A DNA stretch of 13,664 bases, taken from contig JAEDIV010000067.1 in NCBI GenBank assembly GCA_016296675.1, forward strand, positions 1-13,664. The letters are read 5' to 3'. Every line of letters starts with the position of its first letter. The first letter of the stretch is position 1. Origin of the DNA: Clostridia bacterium. GTDB taxonomy: Bacteria > Bacillota > Clostridia > Christensenellales > Aristaeellaceae. Shown one piece after another: positions 6,748-13,101 of the stretch. The translations under genes were made by a program, and so were the position numbers. Under the pieces are notes generated by a model. It did no database searches. It was not told the DNA's origin and saw nothing but the letters and a program-made list of their open reading frames with translations.

Positions 6748-8175
6748 ATGGCGAAATTGATGAAAGCGATTCGAGAACTGTTTGCGCCCAAGGATATGTG
6801 CCAGGGTACGCCCTGGAAGCGCATTGCGGAGTTCGCATTCCCGATGCTGATCGGTAACTTTGCGCAGCAATTGTATTCCACGGTTGATGCGATTGTCGTC
6901 GGAAAGAGCAAATGGGGCTATAATGGTCTTGCGGCGGTCGGAAACGCCGGCCCGGTAATCAACCTGCTGCTTGCCCTGTTTGTCGGTATTTCCACCGGCG
7001 CAGGCATTCTGGTTTCTCAGTATTTCGGCGCGCGCGACAAGGAAAAGCTTTCCAAGACCATCGGAAACTGCATTTCCGTTACGACGGTTGCATGCGTGAT
7101 TATCATGATTGTCGGTCCCTTGCTTACCGGTCCCATGCTCACTGCCATGGGTACGCTGCCGGAGTTGTATGAAGACAGCAAGGCGTATCTGGATATCACG
7201 TTTATCGGTATCTCCGGTTTCTTCTTTTACAATATTTTCTCCGGCGCATTGAGAGGTCTGGGCGATTCCATTTCCGCGCTTTTGTTCCTGTTGGTTACCA
7301 GTGCGACCAATATTGTTCTGGATCTTCTCCTTGTTGATTCGATGGGCGTTGCGGGCGTTGCGATTGCTACGATCATCGCGCAGCTGGTTTCCGCCGCGCT
7401 GTGCTTATGGAAACTTCTGAAAATGCGCGATCTTTTCACCATCGACAAAGCTTCCTTAAAAATGGACAAAAAGATGCTTGCAGATATTGGCAAGCTTGGC
7501 CTTCCCTCCGGCATTACGCAGGCTATTTTCTCCGTTGCGATGATGGTGGTTCAGAGCCTGATCAACGGTTTTGAAGATGCGATGTTTGTAGCCTGCAACG
7601 TCATGGTCATGCGCGTGGACGGCTATGCAATGCTTCCGAACTTCTCCTTCGGCCAGGCCATGGGTACTTTCGCCGGTCAGAACGTCGGCGCAAAGCGCAT
7701 CGACCGCCTTGCCAGCGGAAACAGGCAGGGCCTTATTATGGCGCTTGTTACCGCACTTGTGTTAACGCCCCTCGTGCTTCTGGGCGGCCCGTTCCTCATG
7801 GGCCTTTTCACGGATGAAGAGGTGCTGATTGACATGTCGATGGGCATGATGTACATCCTTGCCGTGGGCTATGTTGCAATGGCGGTTACGCAGGTTCTTT
7901 CAGGAACCATGCGCGGCGCGGGAGACACGATGACCCCCATGTGGATCTCCTTTGTAACTACCGTTCTTTTACGTGTTCCGCTGGCCTACGTGCTGGTTGC
8001 GATCGCTAAGAATATAGGCGCGGAGAAGCTCATGCAGGAAAGAATGGTGTTTGTATCGCTCCTGATCACCTGGCTTCTGGGCGCGGCGATTACCGGTATT
8101 TTGTATCTTCGCGGCGGCTGGAAGAAAAAGCAGGTTCGCGCAATCGAAATCGAGCTTCAGCAGTCAACCAAATAA
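6748..8175 (+). CDS. MATE family efflux transporter
   Basis: Multidrug and toxic compound extrusion protein, expected to export organic cations or similar compounds using a sodium or proton gradient, with 12 membrane segments. The 475 residues fit the family. First-half landmarks are PMLIGNFAQQLYSTVDAIVVG (within 32-52) and GISTGAGILVSQYFGARDKEKL (80-101); the second half repeats the fold, with GQNVGAKR and QVLSGTMRGAGDT. The ATG at 6748 is chosen because AAGGAG ends 8 bases upstream; the frame is open nine codons further to a GTG, but that would bury the ribosome binding site. Monocistronic, with its own promoter and terminator. The substrate cannot be told from sequence. Confidence 0.95.
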   Translation: MAKLMKAIRELFAPKDMCQGTPWKRIAEFAFPMLIGNFAQQLYSTVDAIVVGKSKWGYNGLAAVGNAGPVINLLLALFVGISTGAGILVSQYFGARDKEKLSKTIGNCISVTTVACVIIMIVGPLLTGPMLTAMGTLPELYEDSKAYLDITFIGISGFFFYNIFSGALRGLGDSISALLFLLVTSATNIVLDLLLVDSMGVAGVAIATIIAQLVSAALCLWKLLKMRDLFTIDKASLKMDKKMLADIGKLGLPSGITQAIFSVAMMVVQSLINGFEDAMFVACNVMVMRVDGYAMLPNFSFGQAMGTFAGQNVGAKRIDRLASGNRQGLIMALVTALVLTPLVLLGGPFLMGLFTDEEVLIDMSMGMMYILAVGYVAMAVTQVLSGTMRGAGDTMTPMWISFVTTVLLRVPLAYVLVAIAKNIGAEKLMQERMVFVSLLITWLLGAAITGILYLRGGWKKKQVRAIEIELQQSTK

Positions 8176-8187
8176 AACAACCCATTC

Positions 8188-8221
8188 AAGAGCTGTCTTT
8201 TCAATAAGACGGCTCTTTTTT
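8188..8221 (+). terminator. Terminator of the MATE gene
   Basis: AAGAGCTGTCTT (8188-8199) pairs with AAGACGGCTCTT (8206-8217) with one G-U pair, loop TTCAAT, followed by T's. It lies 12 bases after the stop codon and separates the MATE gene from the SOS-regulated polymerase gene. Confidence 0.9.
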
Positions 8222-8257
8222 GATGCCCGAATACAAAAAAGTTACAGAAAATGGTTG

Positions 8258-8286
8258 TTGACGGAACCGAACATATGTGCTATAAT
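8258..8286 (+). promoter_or_regulatory. SOS-controlled promoter of the Y-family polymerase
   Basis: TTGACG (8258-8263) and TATAAT (8281-8286) with a 17-base spacer, and TGC before the -10. Its strength fits a gene that is held off by a repressor and fired on DNA damage. The transcript should start near 8293, with a leader of about 40 bases. Confidence 0.85.
8269..8280. promoter_or_regulatory. LexA (DinR) box 1, inside the promoter spacer
   Basis: CGAACATATGTGC (8268-8280) matches the Gram-positive LexA box GAAC-N4-GTTC at all but one position (G for T in the right half-site). It lies between -35 and -10, so LexA bound here would exclude RNA polymerase. Confidence 0.8.
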
Positions 8287-8297
8287 TCGAATAAATA

Positions 8298-8309
8298 GAA
8301 CATATGTTC
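8298..8309. promoter_or_regulatory. LexA (DinR) box 2, just downstream of the start site
   Basis: GAACATATGTTC is a perfect 12-base palindrome and an exact match to the Bacillus-type SOS box; a G follows, as in the longer consensus. Its centre is 29 bases from box 1. Two boxes bracket the transcription start, suggesting tight or cooperative repression. Confidence 0.9.
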
Positions 8310-8332
8310 GATTCGTGGAGGCGGGAAACGGT

Positions 8333-9631
8333 ATGGAGCGTGTGATACTGCATTCGGATGCAAACAGCTTTTACGCATCGGTGGAATGCGCGAAAAATCC
8401 ATCCATCCGGGATAAGCCTGTCGCGGTGTGCGGAGATCCCGAGGCGCGGCACGGAATTGTTTTAACCAAAAACGAGCACGCGAAAAAGTTCGGCATCAAA
8501 ACGGGCGAAGCCATCTGGCAGGCGAAAAACAAATGTCCGCAGCTGGTGGTCGTGCCGCCGGATTATAATACCTATGTCGAAGTCAGCCGCCGGATGCGCC
8601 AGATTTATGAAAGCTACACCGACATGGTGGAGGCGTTCGGGCTGGACGAAAACTGGATGGACATTTCCGCAACCAATATCACGATGGCCGACGGCGTCCG
8701 CATTGCCAATGAGATCCGGGAGCGCGTAAAAAAGGAACTGGGCATCACGGTTTCCGTAGGCGTGTCGTTCAATAAGGTGTTTGCAAAGCTCGGAAGCGAC
8801 TACAAAAAGCCGGACGCGGTCACGGTGATTACGCAGGAGAATTTTAGAAAGATCGTCTGGCCGCTTCCGGTTTCGGATCTCATTTATGTGGGCCCGCACA
8901 CGACGGTGAAGCTCATGAACATGGGGATACTCACAATCGGGCAGCTTGCCAATACCGATACCGAAACTTTAAGACGCAGGTTCGGCGTAAACGGCGTGAT
9001 GCTTAAGGCTTTTTCGATGGGGCTTGATAATTCGCGCGTGATGCAGTCGGACGAAAAGGAAGTGATCAAGTCCATCGGAAACAGTTCAACGCCGCCGCAC
9101 GACATCAAGACGCCGACAGAAGCCAAAAGCATGATCTATGTATTAAGCGAATCCGTTGCAGCGCGCCTTCGGGAAAACGGATTTCGCGCCAAGTGCGTGT
9201 CCATTTCCGTGCGCGATACGGATTTGCGCTGCGCCGGGTGCCAAAGAACGCTTGTGCGTGCAACCCGCCTTTCGGGCGACATCGCAAGAACTGCGTTTGA
9301 AATGTTCATGGAAAAGTATGCGTCTTTTCTTCCGCTTCGCTCGATGGGGGTTTCATGCACTTCTCTTGTGAGAGACGATGCGCCGGAGCAATTGGATATT
9401 TTCGGCGAATGCATGAAGGCGCACAGGGAAGAGGACCTGGAGGAAGCCATCGACGGCCTGCGCGGGAGGTTTGGTCACCAGGTGGTGAGAAGAGGCATCG
9501 TTATGTTTGATTCCGCTTTTTCCGAAATCAATCCCAAGGAAGAGCAGACGATTCATCCGGTGGCGTTTTTAAGGGATGAATGCATACGGTATAAAGTGCC
9601 CGCGGAAAACCGCGAAACGGCGGCAACATAG
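8333..9631 (+). CDS. dinB: Y-family DNA polymerase (Pol IV/DinB type)
   Basis: Error-prone translesion polymerase that copies past damaged bases; 432 residues. Palm motifs are HSDANSFYASVE (7-18, Asp9 as metal ligand) and GLDENWMD (103-110, Asp105-Glu106), with SVGVSFNKVFAKLGSDYKKP (141-160) typical of the family. The helix-hairpin-helix thumb region (about 185-225) and a little-finger domain follow. QLDIF (353-357) is a sliding-clamp binding motif. It is followed by about 75 residues of tail, whereas E. coli Pol IV ends with its clamp motif. The ATG at 8333 is chosen because GGAGG lies 11 bases upstream; the in-frame extension to 8255 would translate the promoter and both LexA boxes. Induction by DNA damage is predicted from those boxes. 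Confidence 0.93.
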   Translation: MERVILHSDANSFYASVECAKNPSIRDKPVAVCGDPEARHGIVLTKNEHAKKFGIKTGEAIWQAKNKCPQLVVVPPDYNTYVEVSRRMRQIYESYTDMVEAFGLDENWMDISATNITMADGVRIANEIRERVKKELGITVSVGVSFNKVFAKLGSDYKKPDAVTVITQENFRKIVWPLPVSDLIYVGPHTTVKLMNMGILTIGQLANTDTETLRRRFGVNGVMLKAFSMGLDNSRVMQSDEKEVIKSIGNSSTPPHDIKTPTEAKSMIYVLSESVAARLRENGFRAKCVSISVRDTDLRCAGCQRTLVRATRLSGDIARTAFEMFMEKYASFLPLRSMGVSCTSLVRDDAPEQLDIFGECMKAHREEDLEEAIDGLRGRFGHQVVRRGIVMFDSAFSEINPKEEQTIHPVAFLRDECIRYKVPAENRETAAT

Positions 9632-9642
9632 CGCTTTTTTGC

Positions 9643-9670
9643 TTGCATTTCAGAGAAATACAGATATAAT
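9643..9670 (+). promoter_or_regulatory. Promoter in front of the azlC remnant
   Basis: TTGCAT (9643-9648) and TATAAT (9665-9670) with a 16-base spacer, about 32 bases before the remnant's ATG. The signal is still intact although the gene it served is truncated. Confidence 0.6.
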
Positions 9671-9701
9671 GGAAGAAATACTTTTGGGCGGAAGGCGTGG
9701 A

Positions 9702-9989
9702 ATGCAAATGAAATCCTGCCTCAAAACGGCTTTTTTTTTGAAAACGCTTCCCGTAATGGCGGGGTATATGGTGCTGGGGTTCGGCTTTGGCATCATTACG
9801 GTTGAAGCGGGCTATGGTTTTTTTATTGCGCTTCTGATGAGCATTCTGATGTATGCAGGCTCTATGCAGTATCTGATGGTGAGTCTGTTATTGGGCGGCG
9901 CATCCATTATTTCCTGCGCCGTCACGACGCTCATGATATACGTTTCTTTTGATAAAAAAGCCAAAAGAAAAAGATTGTGTGAAAAATAA
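9702..9989 (+). pseudogene. Truncated azlC (branched-chain amino acid exporter subunit), N-terminal remnant
   Basis: AzlC is the large membrane subunit of the AzlCD branched-chain amino acid exporter, usually about 230-250 residues. Here only 95 residues remain. Residues 1-80 look like a normal AzlC N terminus: a short basic start, LPVMAGYMVLGFGFGI (about 17-32), then MSILMYAGSMQYLMVSLLLGG (within 48-68) and SCAVTTLMI. Where the family continues with an N-A-R-H-type helix, the frame turns into an unrelated basic tail rich in Lys and Arg and stops. The missing two thirds and azlD are not found nearby; the next gene begins 50 bases later. GGAAGG lies 6 bases before the ATG. Best read as a deletion remnant; a functional small membrane protein cannot be excluded. 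Confidence 0.65.
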
Positions 9990-10003
9990 AAACGGGGTAT
10001 AAT
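9975..10003 (+). promoter_or_regulatory. Promoter of the MBL-fold/TIGR00300 operon
   Basis: TTGTGT (9975-9980) and TATAAT (9998-10003) with a 17-base spacer. The -35 overlaps the end of the azlC remnant, so the deletion that cut azlC may have brought this promoter together with the remnant's tail. Predicted start near 10010, about 30 bases before the GTG start. Confidence 0.65.
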
Positions 10004-10039
10004 AGATTCAATAGATGACGGCAAGAAGGGGGAGTGCGG

Positions 10040-10789
10040 GTGGACGAGAAAATCAAGGTAACAAAGATCAATAATCGCGTATATCTCCTGGACGAAGAAG
10101 GCCAGGCCACGGGTTATCTGATTGTGGGCCAAAATCGGGCGGCGGTTATCGATACCATGAACGGGGAGGGCGACCTTCTGGCGGTTGTCAGATCCATTAC
10201 GAGCCTTCCTGCGTTTGTCATCAATACCCACGGCCATGGCGATCACATATTCGGGAATGTCTATTTTGATAAAGCGTACATGCATCCGTCCGATTTTCCG
10301 CTTGCGGATATGTTTTTGTCCTTTGACGGCGCGGCAGAATTCTTCAAAGAGAAAAACCGCACGATGCCGCCGTTTTTGCCTGTAAGAGGCGGAGACACGT
10401 TCGACCTTGGCGGCGCGACCCTTGAAATTATCGAAATTCCCGGCCATACTCCGGGCGGCATCCTGGTGCTTTTGAAGGAAGACAGGCTTCTGTTTACGGG
10501 CGATTCCATCAACCGTCATCTCTGGATGCAGCTTGAAGGATGCCTTTCGATTGCGGAATATGCTTATGTTTTGGAAAATCTTATGTATCTAAAAAACGAG
10601 GCAGACTACATCCTTCACGGACACGCAAAAAACGCAGAGCCCATAACGCTTATGGATGATCTTTTAAGAGGCCTTAAAGAGCTTTCCGAGGGCGAGTGCG
10701 AAAACGACAAAGCATACCGCTGGTTTGGCGGCGAAGCCAGACAGCATGAGTTTTCCGAAAACAGCGTGATCTGCTATAACAGAAAATAA
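10040..10789 (+). CDS. Metallo-beta-lactamase fold hydrolase
   Basis: Metal-dependent hydrolase of the MBL superfamily, 249 residues, cytoplasmic (no signal peptide). The zinc-binding set is complete: THGHGDH (63-69, the H-x-H-x-D-H motif), GHTPGG (135-140), GDS (154-156, bridging Asp155) and HGH (193-195). The substrate cannot be deduced; the glyoxalase II/lactonase-like subgroup is most similar in layout. The GTG at 10040 is preferred because AAGGGGG ends 7 bases upstream; the in-frame GTG at 10034 would overlap that ribosome binding site. The stop is 15 bases before the next gene, so the two form an operon. The context with a putative ornithine-metabolising enzyme might mean a linked metabolic role, but this is only inference. 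Confidence 0.9.
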   Translation: MDEKIKVTKINNRVYLLDEEGQATGYLIVGQNRAAVIDTMNGEGDLLAVVRSITSLPAFVINTHGHGDHIFGNVYFDKAYMHPSDFPLADMFLSFDGAAEFFKEKNRTMPPFLPVRGGDTFDLGGATLEIIEIPGHTPGGILVLLKEDRLLFTGDSINRHLWMQLEGCLSIAEYAYVLENLMYLKNEADYILHGHAKNAEPITLMDDLLRGLKELSEGECENDKAYRWFGGEARQHEFSENSVICYNRK

Positions 10790-10804
10790 GGGGAGGAAAA
10801 AAGA

Positions 10805-11893
10805 ATGTTTTCCTTAAGAGAATATTGCGCGCCTGACTTTACGCAGGAGAAATTCGTGTCCGCCCCCAATGCGACGTTTGAGTGTGTTTTGGCCGACGGC
10901 GTTGCGCCGATGAATTATCACGCAATGAGCATTTATCCGGAATATATCAAAATAAAGGGGCAGTGGCGTCTTGCAGAAGAAAGCCGCATGGACTGCGTTT
11001 GCGTGCTCACGGACGAGGATGAAATCAAGGTGGTAGAGTTCCGCTTGCTGAAAAAGGGCGACAATGTGCTTGTCGGTAGAACCGAAGACGCAAGCGAAGG
11101 CATTTTCCTGTATGCAGACGGCTTCAAGGAGGAAACGCACACGGAGGACCAGTTCTCCTTCCGCAGAAACCGAAGCCGCGAGACGGCCTATTCGCAGGAT
11201 TATCAGGAATTATATGATTTGCTCAATTACGAAAAGGATCACGGCAAGATCGTCTGGGTTATGGGCCCGGCGTTTGCCTTTGACTATGACGCGAGAAACG
11301 CCATGTCGAGCTTGATTGAGCACGGTTATGTCCATGCGGTGCTTGCCGGAAACGCGCTGGCCACGCACGATCTTGAAGCGGCGTATCTTGGAACCGCGCT
11401 CGGCCAGGATGTATATACCCACATTTCCCAGCCCAACGGCCACTATAATCACCTGGACACCATCAACCGCGTCCGTCACTACGGAAGCGTCAAGGCCTTT
11501 ATCGAAAACGAAAATATCGATAACGGCGTGATCTACAACTGCGAAAAATACGGCATTCCCTATATTCTCGGCGGATCCATCCGAGACGACGGCCCGCTGC
11601 CGTGCGTGTACGCGGACGTTTATAAAGCGCAGGATGCCATGAGAAACGAGCTTAGAAGCGCCACCACCGTCATCTGTCTTGCAACGATGCTCCACACCAT
11701 CGCAACCGGCAACATGACGCCCTCCTACCGCGTGACCAAGGAGGGAAAAGTCAGACAGGTCTATTTCTATTGTGTGGACGTGTCCGAATTTACGGTCAAC
11801 AAGCTCTCAGACCGAGGAAGCCTTTCCTCAAGAGGCATCGTAACCAATGTACAGGATTTCGCCGTGCTGCTTGAAAAGGCGCTGGTGAAGTAA
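10805..11893 (+). CDS. TIGR00300 family protein (LOR/SDH conserved domain), putative ornithine cyclodeaminase
   Basis: 362 residues. The N-terminal 100 or so residues resemble the LOR/SDH N-terminal domain of this family. The rest carries its highly conserved blocks: GPAFAFDYDARNAMSSLI (154-171), GNALATHDLEAAYLG (182-196), GHYNHLDTINRVRHYGS (212-228), GGSIRDDGPLPC (256-267) and MLHTIATGNMTPSY (295-308). Relatives include the C-terminal part of cyanobacterial AgrE/ArgZ and an archaeal NAD-dependent ornithine cyclodeaminase, which form proline and ammonia from ornithine; older annotations as lysine-ketoglutarate reductase/saccharopine dehydrogenase are less likely. The arginine-dihydrolase N-terminal domain of AgrE is absent. 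The start is firm: GGGGAGG lies 8 bases upstream. Second gene of an operon with the MBL-fold hydrolase. Family assignment is strong; the reaction is inferred. Confidence 0.85.
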   Translation: MFSLREYCAPDFTQEKFVSAPNATFECVLADGVAPMNYHAMSIYPEYIKIKGQWRLAEESRMDCVCVLTDEDEIKVVEFRLLKKGDNVLVGRTEDASEGIFLYADGFKEETHTEDQFSFRRNRSRETAYSQDYQELYDLLNYEKDHGKIVWVMGPAFAFDYDARNAMSSLIEHGYVHAVLAGNALATHDLEAAYLGTALGQDVYTHISQPNGHYNHLDTINRVRHYGSVKAFIENENIDNGVIYNCEKYGIPYILGGSIRDDGPLPCVYADVYKAQDAMRNELRSATTVICLATMLHTIATGNMTPSYRVTKEGKVRQVYFYCVDVSEFTVNKLSDRGSLSSRGIVTNVQDFAVLLEKALVK

Positions 11894-11910
11894 AAAACTC
11901 TCCAAAAATG

Positions 11911-11967
11911 AACCGCTCCCCATCTGCTATTCAGTATATCATACTGTCTAACAAATGGGGAGCGGTT
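11911..11967. terminator. Bidirectional hairpin terminator with nested hairpin
   Basis: AACCGCTCCCCAT (11911-11923) and ATGGGGAGCGGTT (11955-11967) are perfect 13-base inverted repeats. Inside the 31-base loop, CAGTAT (11932-11937) and ATACTG (11941-11946) form a second perfect stem. It lies 17 bases after the TIGR00300 stop and 44 bases beyond the 3' end of the convergent membrane-protein gene. The plus side is followed by TTGTT, a weak T tract; the minus side by TTCATTTTTG. It therefore probably ends transcripts from both sides. Confidence 0.7.
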
Positions 11968-12011
11968 TGTTATGAGCTTATAGTTGATTTTCTATGGAGA
12001 TGTGAGGTCGA

Positions 12012-12638
12012 TTACTGAAGCGCAAGAGCTTTATTCTTGATTTCGAGCTGTTTTGCTTCGCGACGTCGCTTATTTTCACTTACCAGTTCGTAGTCTTTTT
12101 TGTCAGCTGCTCTGAATGCAGGTGATACTATTGCGTAAATTCCAAGGGATATTCCCAGTGAAAGAAATAGAATGAAGAGATAGTCAAACAGATCGACAAA
12201 AAATAAGAGAATAAAGCTGACAATTGCAGCACAGAAACTAATCTTTGCAAATAGTTTGATACGATCCTTCTTATCAAGTACATCCTGAGCTTCTTTCTTG
12301 GCGTTTGCTTCTTCTCTTGACAGATAGTCTGCATTTTCGCAACTGTAGTATGCTTTTTCCAATTCAGCAAGTTTCGCAGTTCTGGGATCATCCAAATCAC
12401 GCTGATAGGTGATGGACGCATAGTTCACATGCTCAGTGATAACCTCAGTAGTGACTACATATTTATCATTAAAAAAACCTTGCTGCAGACCGCCTTTTGA
12501 ATCGCCTTCTCTAACGATCTTTTGATCAGTAATCTGAATATTGAGTACAGACCATCCCCAGATCGCAGCGTTACTGTTGACTTCGTTAATAATCTTTGGA
12601 TCGTTTTTTACCTGGATCATTTCGGTTTGCATTCTCAT
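12012..12638 (-). CDS. Unrecognised protein with two membrane segments
   Basis: I do not recognise this family. The 208-residue protein has a soluble N-terminal part (1-80, with NAAIWGWSVLNIQITDQK at 23-40), a charged, helical, Glu/Lys/Ala-rich stretch likely to form a coiled coil (about 84-128), a hairpin of two membrane helices (about 129-150 and 152-174) and a basic Lys/Arg-rich C-terminal tail. No signal peptide and no catalytic motif are visible. The ATG at 12638 is chosen because AAGGAGGG lies 7 bases upstream; the frame is open 25 codons further, but that would cover the promoter. Base composition is visibly AT-richer than the genes to the left. It is divergent from a small XRE regulator with which it shares a symmetric promoter, so that regulator probably controls it. 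Confidence 0.75.
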   Translation of the reverse strand: MRMQTEMIQVKNDPKIINEVNSNAAIWGWSVLNIQITDQKIVREGDSKGGLQQGFFNDKYVVTTEVITEHVNYASITYQRDLDDPRTAKLAELEKAYYSCENADYLSREEANAKKEAQDVLDKKDRIKLFAKISFCAAIVSFILLFFVDLFDYLFILFLSLGISLGIYAIVSPAFRAADKKDYELVSENKRRREAKQLEIKNKALALQ

Positions 12639-12683
12639 GGGTATTCCCTCCTTGTTATTTGGCGTTCTTCTTAGAGATGATTC

Positions 12684-12735
12684 TATTTTAAGCGAGTTTA
12701 GCTTATTTGTCAATAGGCGGAATCGGCTTAAAATA
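12684..12735. promoter_or_regulatory. Symmetric divergent promoter and candidate operator
   Basis: TATTTTAAGC (12684-12693) and GCTTAAAATA (12726-12735) are perfect 10-base inverted repeats, 32 bases apart. Each arm contains a -10 box (TAAAAT): minus strand 12690-12685 for the membrane-protein gene, plus strand 12729-12734 for the HTH gene. The -35 boxes overlap in the middle: TTGACA on the minus strand (12714-12709, spacer 18) and TTGTCA on the plus strand (12707-12712, spacer 16). RNA polymerase cannot occupy both at once. The arms are good candidates for binding of the adjacent XRE protein, giving autoregulation and control of its neighbour. Confidence 0.7.
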
Positions 12736-12759
12736 AAATAGTATATGAGGTGATCTGAA

Positions 12760-12990
12760 TTGCGGAAAACGATACCGTATCCTCGTATACGAGATCTTCG
12801 GGAAGATCATGATTTGAAACAGGCGGCAATCGCGGACATGTTAGGAATAACTCAAACCTGTTATAGTAAATACGAGATTGGTACATCCGATATACCTGTT
12901 GAAGTGCTCATTCAGCTGGCACGAATCTATAATACCAGTATTGACTATCTTCTTGGTGAAACCGGAAATCCTAAGCGATATGAAAAATGA
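12760..12990 (+). CDS. Small XRE-family helix-turn-helix regulator
   Basis: 76-residue protein made almost wholly of one HTH_3 (Cro/C1) domain: helices across IRDLREDHDLKQAAIADMLG (10-29), the recognition helix in ITQTCYSKYEIG (30-41), then the stabilising VEVLIQLARIYNTSIDYLLG (47-66). No C-terminal effector domain is present, so it should act as a simple DNA-binding dimer. The start is an unusual TTG at 12760, supported by the near-complete Shine-Dalgarno GAGGTGATC that ends 4 bases upstream; no better ATG or GTG precedes the domain. Divergent from the two-membrane-segment gene across a symmetric promoter, and followed by a terminator. Likely an autorepressor. Confidence 0.85.
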   Translation: MRKTIPYPRIRDLREDHDLKQAAIADMLGITQTCYSKYEIGTSDIPVEVLIQLARIYNTSIDYLLGETGNPKRYEK

Positions 12991-13006
12991 ACATATGATT
13001 ACAAGC

Positions 13007-13046
13007 ATAAAAATGCGATCCATATAACAACGGATCGCATTTTTAT
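13007..13046. terminator. Bidirectional terminator between the HTH and Nudix genes
   Basis: A 15-base perfect stem: ATAAAAATGCGATCC (13007-13021) with GGATCGCATTTTTAT (13032-13046), loop ATATAACAAC. The A and T tracts at the stem base give a T run on both strands, so it serves the HTH gene (stop at 12990) and the convergent Nudix gene (stop at 13102). Confidence 0.9.
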
Positions 13047-13101
13047 AAGGATGTTGGCTTGATGAATTCGAATGGACAGGGAGAGACAAGAAAAATTGAA
13101 T

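Noticed and set aside
9601..9614. CGCGG-AAAA-CCGCG hairpin near the end of dinB, considered as a terminator
   Set aside because: It lies within the coding sequence and the nearest T run is about 20 bases later, so it does not fit a rho-independent terminator.
9990..10020. Possible ARG box (…ATTCA) near the MBL/TIGR00300 promoter
   Set aside because: The left half-site does not match; too many mismatches to claim arginine control of this operon.
9812..10519. Minus-strand open frame across the azlC remnant and MBL gene (235 codons)
   Set aside because: Overlaps a gene with complete zinc motifs and two plus-strand promoters; no ribosome binding site.
12989..13000. GAACATATGATT, resembling a LexA box
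   Set aside because: Two mismatches in the right half-site, and it lies at the HTH gene's stop codon, not at a promoter.
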